DNA from: CAWHOW01 sp050013795
GTDB lineage: Bacteria > Bacteroidota > Bacteroidia > Bacteroidales > CG2-30-32-10
DNA length: 5,561 nucleotides
NCBI GenBank assembly: GCA_050013795.1
Contig: JBEKEO010000209.1
Coordinates: 1 to 5,561 of the forward strand
Direction of reading: 5' to 3'
Below, in pieces: positions 1 to 5,561 of the stretch (its first letter is position 1; every line of letters begins with the position of its first letter). The notes under the pieces were generated by a model. That model did not search any database, had not been told where the DNA came from, and saw only the letters and a program-made list of their open reading frames with translations. The position numbers were made by a program, and so were the translations under genes.

Positions 1-1233
1 TCACAGATCAATAATCCGTTGAATACAGTAAAAGATAAATCTTCCGATCATGCCAATAATGATATTGATAACGGTGTTGACAAAGGACTTAACAAAGTGG
101 AAGGTGTTTTCAAAAAGAAAGACAAAACTGCAAAAGATACTTCCAAAACTTCGGGAAGTTCATCTACTCAAACTAATTCCGGCCCATCAACTTCTAATAC
201 TACAACAAAAAAAGATAATACACTACAGTCATACTCTAAATATGATTTTGTACCAGGTGAGAAAGTAATATATTATGATGATTTCTCTCAGGATGCTGTT
301 GGCGATTTTCCCGCATTATGGAATACTAACGGTTCAGCCGAAGTGGTGACCACCAATCTATTTCCGGGACATTGGGCGAAATTTTCAATGAAAGACAATG
401 CCATTTGGACAGACAGTTTACTGAACCTCCCTGATAATTATACCATTGAATACGATATTGTACCTGTTAATGGCGAAGATAATAGTATGGCAGGATACGA
501 CTTTCGCATTATCCAGAGTGAAAATCCCAGAGCATATGATTGGGGGGCAATTCCGGGGAAGGCAGGTTTCCTTTTCAGCTGCGAATATACAGGCAGACCC
601 GGTTATAGAACTTATATCAATTCGGATGGAGGAGAAGGACTTGGATTGGACGGATATAATGATAACGAGAACTATTACCAAAAAATAAATCAGAAATATC
701 ATATAGCTGTATGGGTGCAGAAATCAAGGGTTCGTTTGTACCTGGAACAAAATAAAATTATCGACTTACCAAAAGCTTTTCCTGTTGCCAGCGTAAAAAT
801 GGACCGTATCCGCTTTGAAGCAGGCGCTGCTATGATAAGTAACATACGTATTGCTGTTGGTTTGCCTGATATGAGGAGTAAACTTATGACAGAAGGCAAG
901 ATTGTTTCTTACGGATGTTATTTCGATTCCGGCTCCGACAAGCTGAAACCCGAATCATATGGAACGCTTAAGGAAATAGCCGGCGTACTGAATGACAATC
1001 CCACTGTTAAAATTAAAATTGTAGGGCATACCGATAGCGACGGGGGTGATGCATTAAATCTTGATCTTTCCAAAAGGCGTGCTGCTGCAGTAAAAGCTGC
1101 GCTTAATTCCACATTCAGTATAGATAATGCACGAATGCAAACAGACGGCATGGGTGCCACACAGCCAATTGCACCAAATTCAACTTCTGAAGGAAAAGCA
1201 AAGAATAGGAGAGTAGAATTCATTAAACTTTAA
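1..1233 (+). CDS. OmpA-family outer-membrane/peptidoglycan-binding protein with jelly-roll-like N-terminal region (5' partial)
   Basis: The frame is open from base 1 to the TAA at 1231-1233, giving 410 visible residues; the start and the expected signal peptide lie left of the window. A TTG at base 19 is in frame but is most likely an internal Leu codon. Visible residues about 1-75 are a polar Lys/Ser/Thr/Asn-rich linker. Residues about 85-286 (starting near VIYYDDFSQ) look like a beta-rich, concanavalin/LamG-like jelly roll; this fold is inferred from the pattern. Residues about 295-410 are an OmpA/MotB-like domain with HTDSDG, LNLDLSKRRA and a terminal NRRVEF. The Asp of HTD (visible residue 345) and the second Arg of SKRRA (360) are 15 residues apart, as in the diaminopimelate-binding pair of Acinetobacter OmpA, so peptidoglycan binding should be intact. 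The likely role is tethering the outer membrane or a surface complex to the cell wall; what the jelly roll binds is unknown. A lipoprotein gene follows after 36 bases, probably in the same operon. Confidence 0.9.
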   Translation, partial: SQINNPLNTVKDKSSDHANNDIDNGVDKGLNKVEGVFKKKDKTAKDTSKTSGSSSTQTNSGPSTSNTTTKKDNTLQSYSKYDFVPGEKVIYYDDFSQDAVGDFPALWNTNGSAEVVTTNLFPGHWAKFSMKDNAIWTDSLLNLPDNYTIEYDIVPVNGEDNSMAGYDFRIIQSENPRAYDWGAIPGKAGFLFSCEYTGRPGYRTYINSDGGEGLGLDGYNDNENYYQKINQKYHIAVWVQKSRVRLYLEQNKIIDLPKAFPVASVKMDRIRFEAGAAMISNIRIAVGLPDMRSKLMTEGKIVSYGCYFDSGSDKLKPESYGTLKEIAGVLNDNPTVKIKIVGHTDSDGGDALNLDLSKRRAAAVKAALNSTFSIDNARMQTDGMGATQPIAPNSTSEGKAKNRRVEFIKL

Positions 1234-1269
1234 AACCAAAATAAATCTATTAATCAAAAAATTAAATTT

Positions 1270-1959
1270 ATGAAAAAATTATTCATTTATGCAATTGTAA
1301 TCATGATGTCCGCACTGGTATCCTGTTCAGGCGGTGGAAAAAAATCAGGAAGTTCAACTGATTCAACTAAAATTAAAGACAGTATTGCAAAAGCTGCCAG
1401 TAACGGGATGTATAAATTAAAATCAGGTATTGTTACAATGGTTACAGAAACGATGGGAATGAAACAAACCATTACCATGTATTTTGATGATTATGGCAAT
1501 AAAAGAAGTAATGAAACTAGTGGGGAGATTGATATGGGCGCTTTGGGAAAAACAGAGATGCATAATTTAAGTTTTACTAAAGACGGGTACATGTATAATA
1601 TTGATTTAGTAAAAAAGACAGGAACAAAGGTGAAAGCACCTACTTCCGGCAATCATAAGGATATTGATTTCAGTAAGCTCAGCGATGATATGATGAAACA
1701 AATGAAGATTACCAAACAGGGGACTGAGGTAGTTCTTGGCAAAACATGCGATAAGTATTTTATGGATGACCCCACACTTAAAATGAAATCTACTTATTGT
1801 GTATGGAATGGTATTCCTCTAAAATCAGAAGTAGATATGGGAGGAATGAAGGCAACCGTTACGGCTACTAAAATACAAGAAAATGTATCTGTTCCTGCTG
1901 ACAGATTTGAAATTCCAAAAGGTATTACAGTACGAGAAATAACTACTCCGAAGATGTAA
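1270..1959 (+). CDS. Methionine-rich lipoprotein, DUF4412-like / possible LolA-type fold
   Basis: This 229-residue protein starts with a lipoprotein signal peptide: MKK, a hydrophobic stretch (residues 4-17) and the lipobox ALVSC, with Cys19 as the lipidated residue. The residues after Cys19 are SGGGKK with no acidic cluster. Acidic or K-D/E-type signals mark surface lipoproteins in studied Bacteroidota, so a periplasm-facing location is more likely (inference). The rest looks like a series of beta strands ending in GKTCDKY, YCVWNGIPLKSE and a C-terminal VPADRFEIPKG; these segments resemble DUF4412-type proteins from memory, without a search. Cys160 and Cys177 could form a disulfide. The mature part holds 16 Met in 211 residues, which is high. 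No catalytic motif is visible and no function can be assigned. No promoter match is seen in the 36 bases after the OmpA-family gene, so co-transcription is likely; the unit ends at the hairpin beginning 22 bases after the stop. Confidence 0.85.
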   Translation: MKKLFIYAIVIMMSALVSCSGGGKKSGSSTDSTKIKDSIAKAASNGMYKLKSGIVTMVTETMGMKQTITMYFDDYGNKRSNETSGEIDMGALGKTEMHNLSFTKDGYMYNIDLVKKTGTKVKAPTSGNHKDIDFSKLSDDMMKQMKITKQGTEVVLGKTCDKYFMDDPTLKMKSTYCVWNGIPLKSEVDMGGMKATVTATKIQENVSVPADRFEIPKGITVREITTPKM

Positions 1960-1981
1960 ATTTGGTTTAAAGAATGATATT

Positions 1982-2011
1982 AAATCCCTTCATTTATTGA
2001 AGGGATTTTTT
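1982..2011 (+). terminator. Rho-independent terminator between convergent genes
   Basis: A perfect 11-bp stem pairs AAATCCCTTCA (1982-1992) with TGAAGGGATTT (1998-2008) around a 5-base TTTAT loop, and the T tract of the + strand runs through 2006-2011. It sits 22 bases after the stop of the lipoprotein gene and terminates the + strand unit. It also lies immediately after the stop codon of the minus-strand ATPase. Read in that direction the tract after the stem is only TTTAATAT, so termination there should be weaker but possible. Confidence 0.88.
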
Positions 2012-4121
2012 ATTTCAGTTTTTTGCTTCTCAGCCTTAACGAATTCACCACGACAAAAACATCTGAGAAAGCCATAGATGCTGCAGCTATCATAGGATTA
2101 AGGAAGCCAAATGCAGCAATAGGAATTGCAATGATATTATAGAAGAACGCCCAGAAAAGGTTTTGTTTAATGGTGGTATGTGTAATACTGCTTATTGACC
2201 ATGCTTTTGACAAAAGATTTAAATTGCCTTTTAATAAAACAATCTGAGCAGATTTTATTGCAATCTGTGTGGCATTGCTTAAAGATATTCCCACCGTGGC
2301 TTTTGCCAATGCAGGAGCATCGTTTATCCCATCGCCGACCATAGCAGTATCGCTATTCTTTGTGAATTCTTCAATAATCCTAAGTTTTTCTTCAGGAAGC
2401 TGTTCGGAAAATACTTCTTCAATACCTGTTTCTTTGGCAAGGTATTCACATTTGCCTTTCCTGTCGCCGCTAAGCAGAACTGTTTTGATACCATGTGCTT
2501 TCAGAAATTTAATTGCAGAGGCAGCTTCGGGTTTGATCTCGTCTTCCACGTCAAGCCATGCAATAAGCTTATCGTTCTCGAGCAGGTAAACAGTGTGTGA
2601 ATCATCTTTTGTAAGATGTGATGCTAAAGTATAAGAACCGGCTTTATATGTGTTCCCTCCACTATCCAAGGCTTCAATGCCAAGTCCTTTTTGCTCATTC
2701 ACAGTCTTAAAATCAATAATTGCAGATTTCTCATAAGCTGAGACTATTGATTTTGCTATTGGATGAGAAGAATGTTTTTCAAGTGATAACAATATTGATT
2801 TTGTTTTTTCTTCTGTTATTCCTGAAACAAAAAGCTTTTTGACCTCGAACTTTCCTGTTGTTAGTGTTCCTGTTTTATCAAACACCACTCTTTTAATTCC
2901 TGCAAACTTCTCGAGTGTGCTTCCTCCTTTTATAAGGATCCCATTCTTAGCCACTCTTCCTATTCCGACAACAACTGCTGTTGGTATGGCTAAGCCAAGG
3001 GCACAGGGACAGGCAATAACCAGCACGGCTATGCTGTGCATAAGCGAAGGTTGGAAATTGATTCCAACAATAAAATATGAAATAAGGAAAGTGAGGATTG
3101 CAATTCCAACCACTACCGGCACAAATATGACAGATATCCTATCGGCTAGGTTTTGCATACGTGGTTTATCCTGCTGGGCTAGCTTTACCATTTCTATTAT
3201 TTGCGCAAGAACAGTTTCTTTACCAATGGCAGTCGCTTTTATCTTTATGCTTCCTGAAACCAAAATAGTCCCACCGGTTACTTGCGAACCTTCAGCTTTA
3301 TCAACGGGAAGGCTTTCACCTGAGATCATAGCTTCATCAATACTGCCGTTGCCCCAAAAGATATTTCCATCAACAGGAATCTTATCGCCTGTATTTACCA
3401 GCAGCAAATCACCTGTCTTAACCTGCGAAGCATCTATTTCTTCTATACTTTCAATGCCATTTATTATTGAAATTCTTTTTGCTTTTGTTTTCTGAAGTTT
3501 CACCAGATCATCAATTGCAGAAGTAGTTCGTTTTACTGAGCGGTGTTCAAGAAGATTTCCTAAAAGTATTAGTGTTATGATACTTGCAGTAGTTTCGTAA
3601 AACTGGTAATCGTGTCCTAAATTCCCGATTGTTCCATAAAGACTATAGAAAAAAGCTGCAGTTGAGCCAAGTATTATCAATACATCCATATTGGGTACAC
3701 CGGCTTTTAATGACTGGAATGCGCTGCGTCCGAAATGCCAGGCTCCGATAGCAAACACAGGAATTGTAAGCAATAGCTGGAAATAAGGATCATGGAACAA
3801 ATGATAGGGGAGAAGCATTGAAATTAACAGTGGGACTGTAAATACAAGCGATATGATGAATTTCATTTCAAGCGTGAGGAATGATTTCTTGTTGATGCTA
3901 TCATCTTCCACAACTGTGTAACCCATGGAACGTATCCGTTGTTTTGCCTTCTGAAGCCGTGCATCATCAACCGATTCAAAACTCACTTCCGCATTGGTAA
4001 AGCTTACATCTACAGCCTTAAAACCATCCTTTTCCAATTGCTTCTTAATTCCAAGAGCGCAATTGGTACAATCCATTCCTTCTACTTTCAGTTCGATTCT
4101 ATTTGTATTATTAATTGACAT
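2010..4121 (-). CDS. copA: Heavy-metal P1B-type ATPase, copper-exporter (CopA) type
   Basis: This 703-residue protein is a full-length pump that uses ATP to export Cu(I), probably, across the inner membrane. One N-terminal HMA metal-binding domain (residues about 8-75) carries GMDCTNC with Cys18 and Cys21. Eight membrane segments are visible at about 84-104, 113-130, 145-165, 176-193, 329-353, 360-385, 653-672 and 675-694. The actuator loop has SGES (267-270). The sixth helix holds the CPC metal site (371-373). The P-domain has DKTGTLT with phosphorylated Asp415, and GDGIND (596-601). The N-domain has the HP pair (453-454) and GLG (479-481). Tyr661-Asn662 in helix 7 and Met683 in helix 8 match the Cu(I) subgroup, and there is no Asp at the Met683 position as in ZntA-type zinc pumps. 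One deviation is Asp687, where Cu(I) pumps usually have Ser. The ATG at 4121 gives a complete HMA domain. No copper chaperone or CsoR/CueR-type regulator is in the window. Family assignment is secure; copper specificity is inferred from motifs. Confidence 0.96.
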   Translation of the reverse strand: MSINNTNRIELKVEGMDCTNCALGIKKQLEKDGFKAVDVSFTNAEVSFESVDDARLQKAKQRIRSMGYTVVEDDSINKKSFLTLEMKFIISLVFTVPLLISMLLPYHLFHDPYFQLLLTIPVFAIGAWHFGRSAFQSLKAGVPNMDVLIILGSTAAFFYSLYGTIGNLGHDYQFYETTASIITLILLGNLLEHRSVKRTTSAIDDLVKLQKTKAKRISIINGIESIEEIDASQVKTGDLLLVNTGDKIPVDGNIFWGNGSIDEAMISGESLPVDKAEGSQVTGGTILVSGSIKIKATAIGKETVLAQIIEMVKLAQQDKPRMQNLADRISVIFVPVVVGIAILTFLISYFIVGINFQPSLMHSIAVLVIACPCALGLAIPTAVVVGIGRVAKNGILIKGGSTLEKFAGIKRVVFDKTGTLTTGKFEVKKLFVSGITEEKTKSILLSLEKHSSHPIAKSIVSAYEKSAIIDFKTVNEQKGLGIEALDSGGNTYKAGSYTLASHLTKDDSHTVYLLENDKLIAWLDVEDEIKPEAASAIKFLKAHGIKTVLLSGDRKGKCEYLAKETGIEEVFSEQLPEEKLRIIEEFTKNSDTAMVGDGINDAPALAKATVGISLSNATQIAIKSAQIVLLKGNLNLLSKAWSISSITHTTIKQNLFWAFFYNIIAIPIAAFGFLNPMIAAASMAFSDVFVVVNSLRLRSKKLK

Positions 4122-4159
4122 TAGTCAAAATCATTGGTATTAATGAAAAACAACAAATA

Positions 4160-4167
4160 CAAAGTTA
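4160..4167 (-). promoter_or_regulatory. Putative Bacteroidota -7 promoter element for the metal ATPase
   Basis: Read on the minus strand this is TAACTTTG, a full match to the Bacteroidota sigma-ABfr -7 consensus TAnnTTTG. It would place transcription start near 4153 and give a leader of about 30 bases before the ATPase ATG. No good TTTG-type -33 box is seen at the usual distance; the nearest candidate, TTTA, is 23 bases upstream. No clear Shine-Dalgarno sequence precedes the ATG, which is common in this phylum. It lies wholly in the gap after yjbQ, so the ATPase can be expressed independently of it. Confidence 0.5.
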
Positions 4168-4183
4168 CGAAAAAATAGGGAGA

Positions 4184-4233
4184 TCAGGAATAAACCGTGA
4201 TAACAATCCTTCTTCTTCCTCCATTATTCCTGA
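4184..4233 (-). repeat. 10-bp inverted repeat over the end of yjbQ, possible weak terminator or attenuator
   Basis: TCAGGAATAA at 4184-4193 is the exact reverse complement of TTATTCCTGA at 4224-4233, with 30 bases between the arms. The outer arm includes the TGA stop of yjbQ. On the minus strand the repeat is followed within about 10 bases by a run of T (the A run at 4170-4175). The long loop and the gap before the T run make this a poor classical terminator, and a 10-bp match at this distance could be chance in AT-rich DNA. The repeat itself is certain; its function is not. Confidence 0.35.
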
Positions 4234-4594
4234 ATTCGCAGAGATAGATCCCCTGCCATGTGCCAAGGTTCAGCCTGCTGTTTGTTATAGGTATTGTTAA
4301 TGATTGTCCCAGCAGCGATGCTTTCAGATGTGCGGGCATATCATCATCGCCTTCGGAATCGTGGGCGAAATAAGAACTGCCATCGGGAATTAGTTTATTA
4401 AAGAATGTTTCAAAATCCCTGCGAACGGTAGAATCGAAATTCTCATTAATGGTAAGAGCGGCTGATGTATGCTGAATAAAAACATTAAGTAATCCTTTTT
4501 CGGGCAAAGTTGGAAGTTGTTTCAATATAATATCGCTTACAAGATGAAAGCCCCTGTTGTATTGCGGCAATGTGAATACTGTTTGCTGTATCAT
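4184..4594 (-). CDS. yjbQ: YjbQ / UPF0047 family protein (annotated as secondary thiamine-phosphate synthase)
   Basis: This is a small soluble protein of 136 residues, close to the usual length of about 130-140 for the UPF0047 family. Family hallmarks are all present: QHTSAALTINEN (residues 41-52), DDDMPAHLKASLLG (83-96) with His89, and GTWQGIYLCEFRNNGGRRRI (111-130). His42 and His89 are candidate catalytic or metal-site residues. Members have weak thiamine-phosphate synthase activity and can compensate for loss of thiE in E. coli, but the main physiological role is not settled. An in-frame TTG at 4612 would add six residues, but it falls inside the putative -7 element, and MIQQTVFTLP from the ATG at 4594 matches the usual start of the family. 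The ATPase gene follows on the same strand after 62 bases, and the ygiD-like gene is divergent after 64 bases. No thiamine biosynthesis gene or THI-box-like element is visible nearby. Confidence 0.93.
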   Translation of the reverse strand: MIQQTVFTLPQYNRGFHLVSDIILKQLPTLPEKGLLNVFIQHTSAALTINENFDSTVRRDFETFFNKLIPDGSSYFAHDSEGDDDMPAHLKASLLGQSLTIPITNSRLNLGTWQGIYLCEFRNNGGRRRIVITVYS

Positions 4595-4609
4595 TATTGT
4601 ATTTTCTTT

Positions 4610-4617
4610 CAAAAATA
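4610..4617 (-). promoter_or_regulatory. Putative -7 promoter element for yjbQ
   Basis: Read on the minus strand this is TATTTTTG, a match to TAnnTTTG. It would start transcription near 4603, leaving a leader of about 9 bases before the ATG at 4594. No TTTG-type -33 box is evident at the expected distance. In such AT-rich DNA the match could be accidental, but it lies in the only gap available for a yjbQ promoter. Confidence 0.35.
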
Positions 4618-4631
4618 TAAAAGATTCTTTG

Positions 4632-4639
4632 TACTTTTA
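4632..4639 (+). promoter_or_regulatory. Possible -7 promoter element for the ygiD-like dioxygenase gene
   Basis: TACTTTTA matches TAnnTTTG at all but the last base and lies 20 bases before the ATG at 4659. Overlapping near-matches exist at 4624-4631 (ATTCTTTG) and 4638-4645 (TATCTTTC), so the exact element cannot be chosen from sequence. Upstream, TTTC at 4607-4610 could serve as a poor -33 box. Any promoter here would lie back to back with that of yjbQ. Confidence 0.2.
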
Positions 4640-4658
4640 TCTTTCTTAATCCATTATT

Positions 4659-5429
4659 ATGAAAATGCCTGCTTTATTTATTGGTCATGGTTCGCCTATG
4701 AATGTTCTGTTCGATAATTCATATACCCAGCAACTGCATAAACTGGGTAAAGAACTCCCATTGCCAAAAGCCATTCTTGTGGTTTCGGCACATTGGATGA
4801 CAAACGGAACATCTATCAGCGCAGCGCCAATGCCTGAAACCATTTACGATTTTTATGGTTTCCCGGATGAACTGTATAATATAACTTATCCCTGTAAGGG
4901 TTCTCCCGAAACTGCTGAGCTGATTGCTAAAAAGCTAAAGGATTTCAAAATAAGAATTGATAAGGACTATGGTCTTGATCATGCATCGTGGGCGGTGTTA
5001 AAGCATATGTACCCTGAAGCGGACATACCTGTGCTTGAAATGAGCATCGACCTGGATAAGCCTTTTCAATATCATTACGATGTCGGGAAAGCATTGGGTT
5101 TCCTGCGCGATGAAGGTGTGTTGATTATCGGAAGCGGCAACCTTGTCCATAATTTGAGAAGAATTGATTTCAACGATGATGCTCCTCCTTTCGATTGGGC
5201 AACAGAAGCGGACGAAGTGTTTAAGAAATTACTATTGGAAAAAGATGTGGAGAAACTTCTTAACCCTTTCCCTGTTTCAAAGTCAGTAAGCCTTGCCATT
5301 CCAACTCCCGACCATTATATCCCTATGTTGTACATTATTAGTATGATGAATAAAAATGAACAGATAAGCTTTACCCACGAAGGCATACAGAATGGCTCTG
5401 TTTCCATGAGGTGCTTTATTATTCGCTAA
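4659..5429 (+). CDS. ygiD: 4,5-DOPA dioxygenase extradiol-like protein (YgiD, LigB/DODA family)
   Basis: This 256-residue cytosolic protein has the LigB-fold dioxygenase motifs in order: ALFIGHGSPMN (His10), LVVSAHW (His45), GLDHASWAVLKHMYP (His108), IIGSGNLVHNL (His164) and TPDHYIPMLY (His219). These are the conserved metal-site and active-site histidines of the family, which uses non-heme Fe(II), or binds zinc in the E. coli YgiD structure. The length is close to E. coli YgiD (about 262), so it appears complete. Members open the ring of catechol-like substrates such as L-DOPA in vitro, but the natural bacterial substrate is unclear. No aromatic-degradation genes accompany it here, so a catabolic operon is not supported. 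The ATG at 4659 gives the short N-terminus seen in relatives; a second ATG two codons later is possible. The gene ends with tandem in-frame stops TAA-TGA (5427-5432). It is divergent from yjbQ. Confidence 0.94.
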   Translation: MKMPALFIGHGSPMNVLFDNSYTQQLHKLGKELPLPKAILVVSAHWMTNGTSISAAPMPETIYDFYGFPDELYNITYPCKGSPETAELIAKKLKDFKIRIDKDYGLDHASWAVLKHMYPEADIPVLEMSIDLDKPFQYHYDVGKALGFLRDEGVLIIGSGNLVHNLRRIDFNDDAPPFDWATEADEVFKKLLLEKDVEKLLNPFPVSKSVSLAIPTPDHYIPMLYIISMMNKNEQISFTHEGIQNGSVSMRCFIIR

Positions 5430-5431
5430 TG

Positions 5432-5456
5432 ATTTGTCTGCTTATGTTATACAAAT
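5432..5456 (+). terminator. Weak inverted repeat after ygiD, possible terminator
   Basis: ATTTGT (5432-5437) pairs with ACAAAT (5451-5456) across 13 bases. An alternative pairing, CTTAT (5441-5445) with ATAAG (5455-5459), competes with it. A short T-rich stretch (CCATTTTT) follows at 5467-5473. The stems are AT-rich and weak, so this is only a candidate for the end of the ygiD transcript. Confidence 0.2.
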
Positions 5457-5473
5457 AAGTATTTCCCATTTTT

Positions 5474-5508
5474 AGATTCCTCATTTCACTTCGTTTCATT
5501 CGGAATGA
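5474..5508. repeat. Repeat-like intergenic element (ATTCC...GGAAT)
   Basis: Outside any gene, ATTCC (5476-5480) and GGAAT (5502-5506) form inverted ends around a core in which TTTCA occurs twice at a 10-base interval (5484-5488 and 5494-5498). The right end also contains the small palindrome ATTCGGAAT (5498-5506). On the minus strand it begins GTCATTCCGAATGAAACG, which resembles short dispersed intergenic repeats that I recall from Bacteroidota and other genomes. Only one copy is in this window, so repetitiveness is inferred from resemblance, not shown. Confidence 0.45.
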
Positions 5509-5544
5509 CTGTTTATTTATTTTCTTATGGGGAAAGAGGTGGCG

Positions 5545-5561
5545 ATTCGCTTTATGCGAAT
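5545..5561. repeat. Perfect hairpin palindrome cut by the window end
   Basis: ATTCGC (5545-5550) pairs perfectly with GCGAAT (5556-5561) around a TTTAT loop. The second arm ends exactly at the window edge. The bases before the first arm are GAGGTGGCG, so the stem could continue to the right if the next bases are CGCC. No T tract can be seen, so terminator, repeat end or protein site cannot be told apart. The preceding stretch 5509-5544 holds no open frame of note on either strand. Confidence 0.5.

Noticed and set aside
19..1233. TTG at 19 as the start of the OmpA-family gene
   Set aside because: The frame is open to base 1, and starting here would leave a secreted protein without a signal peptide. 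The gene is better read as truncated by the window edge.
2839..3495. A 218-codon open frame on the + strand, antisense to the ATPase
   Set aside because: It lies wholly inside a strongly conserved P-type ATPase gene, shows no recognisable domain, and is best explained by the codon use of the real gene.
2010..4121. The ATPase as a zinc/cadmium (ZntA-type) pump
   Set aside because: Helices 7 and 8 carry Tyr-Asn and Met rather than the Lys and Asp of zinc pumps. The GMDC form of the HMA motif alone does not decide metal type.
4115..4300. A 61-codon + strand frame over the ATPase/yjbQ junction
   Set aside because: It is antisense to the yjbQ 3' end and covers the intergenic gap, with no protein-like features or promoter.
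4595..4612. TTG at 4612 as the start of yjbQ
   Set aside because: It would add six residues not expected for the family and overlaps the putative -7 element; the ATG at 4594 fits family starts.
4517..4717. A 66-codon + strand frame crossing the yjbQ/ygiD gap
   Set aside because: It overlaps two well-supported genes in other frames and shows no family resemblance.
1..5561. A defence system, mobile element, CRISPR array or other new multi-gene system
   Set aside because: All five genes belong to recognisable or ordinary families. No transposase, integrase, nuclease, reverse transcriptase, tRNA or repeat array is visible on either strand.

Overview
The window looks like chromosomal DNA of a Bacteroidota bacterium, probably a Bacteroidales- or Chitinophagales-like lineage. 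The evidence is moderately AT-rich sequence, gene starts without clear Shine-Dalgarno motifs, matches to the Bacteroidota -7 promoter element TAnnTTTG, and a first gene with an architecture typical of that phylum (jelly-roll-like region fused to a C-terminal OmpA domain). It holds five protein genes, one cut by the left edge. I see no RNA gene, CRISPR array, insertion sequence or phage gene.

Left part (1-1959, + strand): the 3' part of an OmpA-family envelope protein, then after 36 bases a small methionine-rich lipoprotein. Both probably belong to one cell-envelope transcription unit, which ends at a strong hairpin-plus-T-tract terminator at 1982-2011.

Middle part (2010-4594, - strand): a P1B-type heavy-metal ATPase of the copper-exporter (CopA) type, with all catalytic motifs intact, converges on the lipoprotein gene. 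Upstream of it on the same strand is a YjbQ/UPF0047 family gene. The 62-base gap between them carries a good TAACTTTG promoter element, and an inverted repeat covers the end of yjbQ, so the ATPase may be transcribed on its own.

Right part (4659-5561, + strand): a YgiD-type (LigB fold) extradiol dioxygenase gene, divergent from yjbQ across a 64-base gap that must hold both promoters. The last 130 bases are non-coding and contain repeat-like and palindromic sequence cut by the right edge.

The genes look like ordinary housekeeping and accessory functions: envelope anchoring, metal efflux, and two small enzymes of uncertain physiological role. I found no evidence of a new multi-gene system. The points most worth a second look are an Asp in place of the usual metal-site Ser in the last membrane helix of the ATPase, the methionine-rich lipoprotein beside the copper pump, and the repeat-like DNA at the right end.
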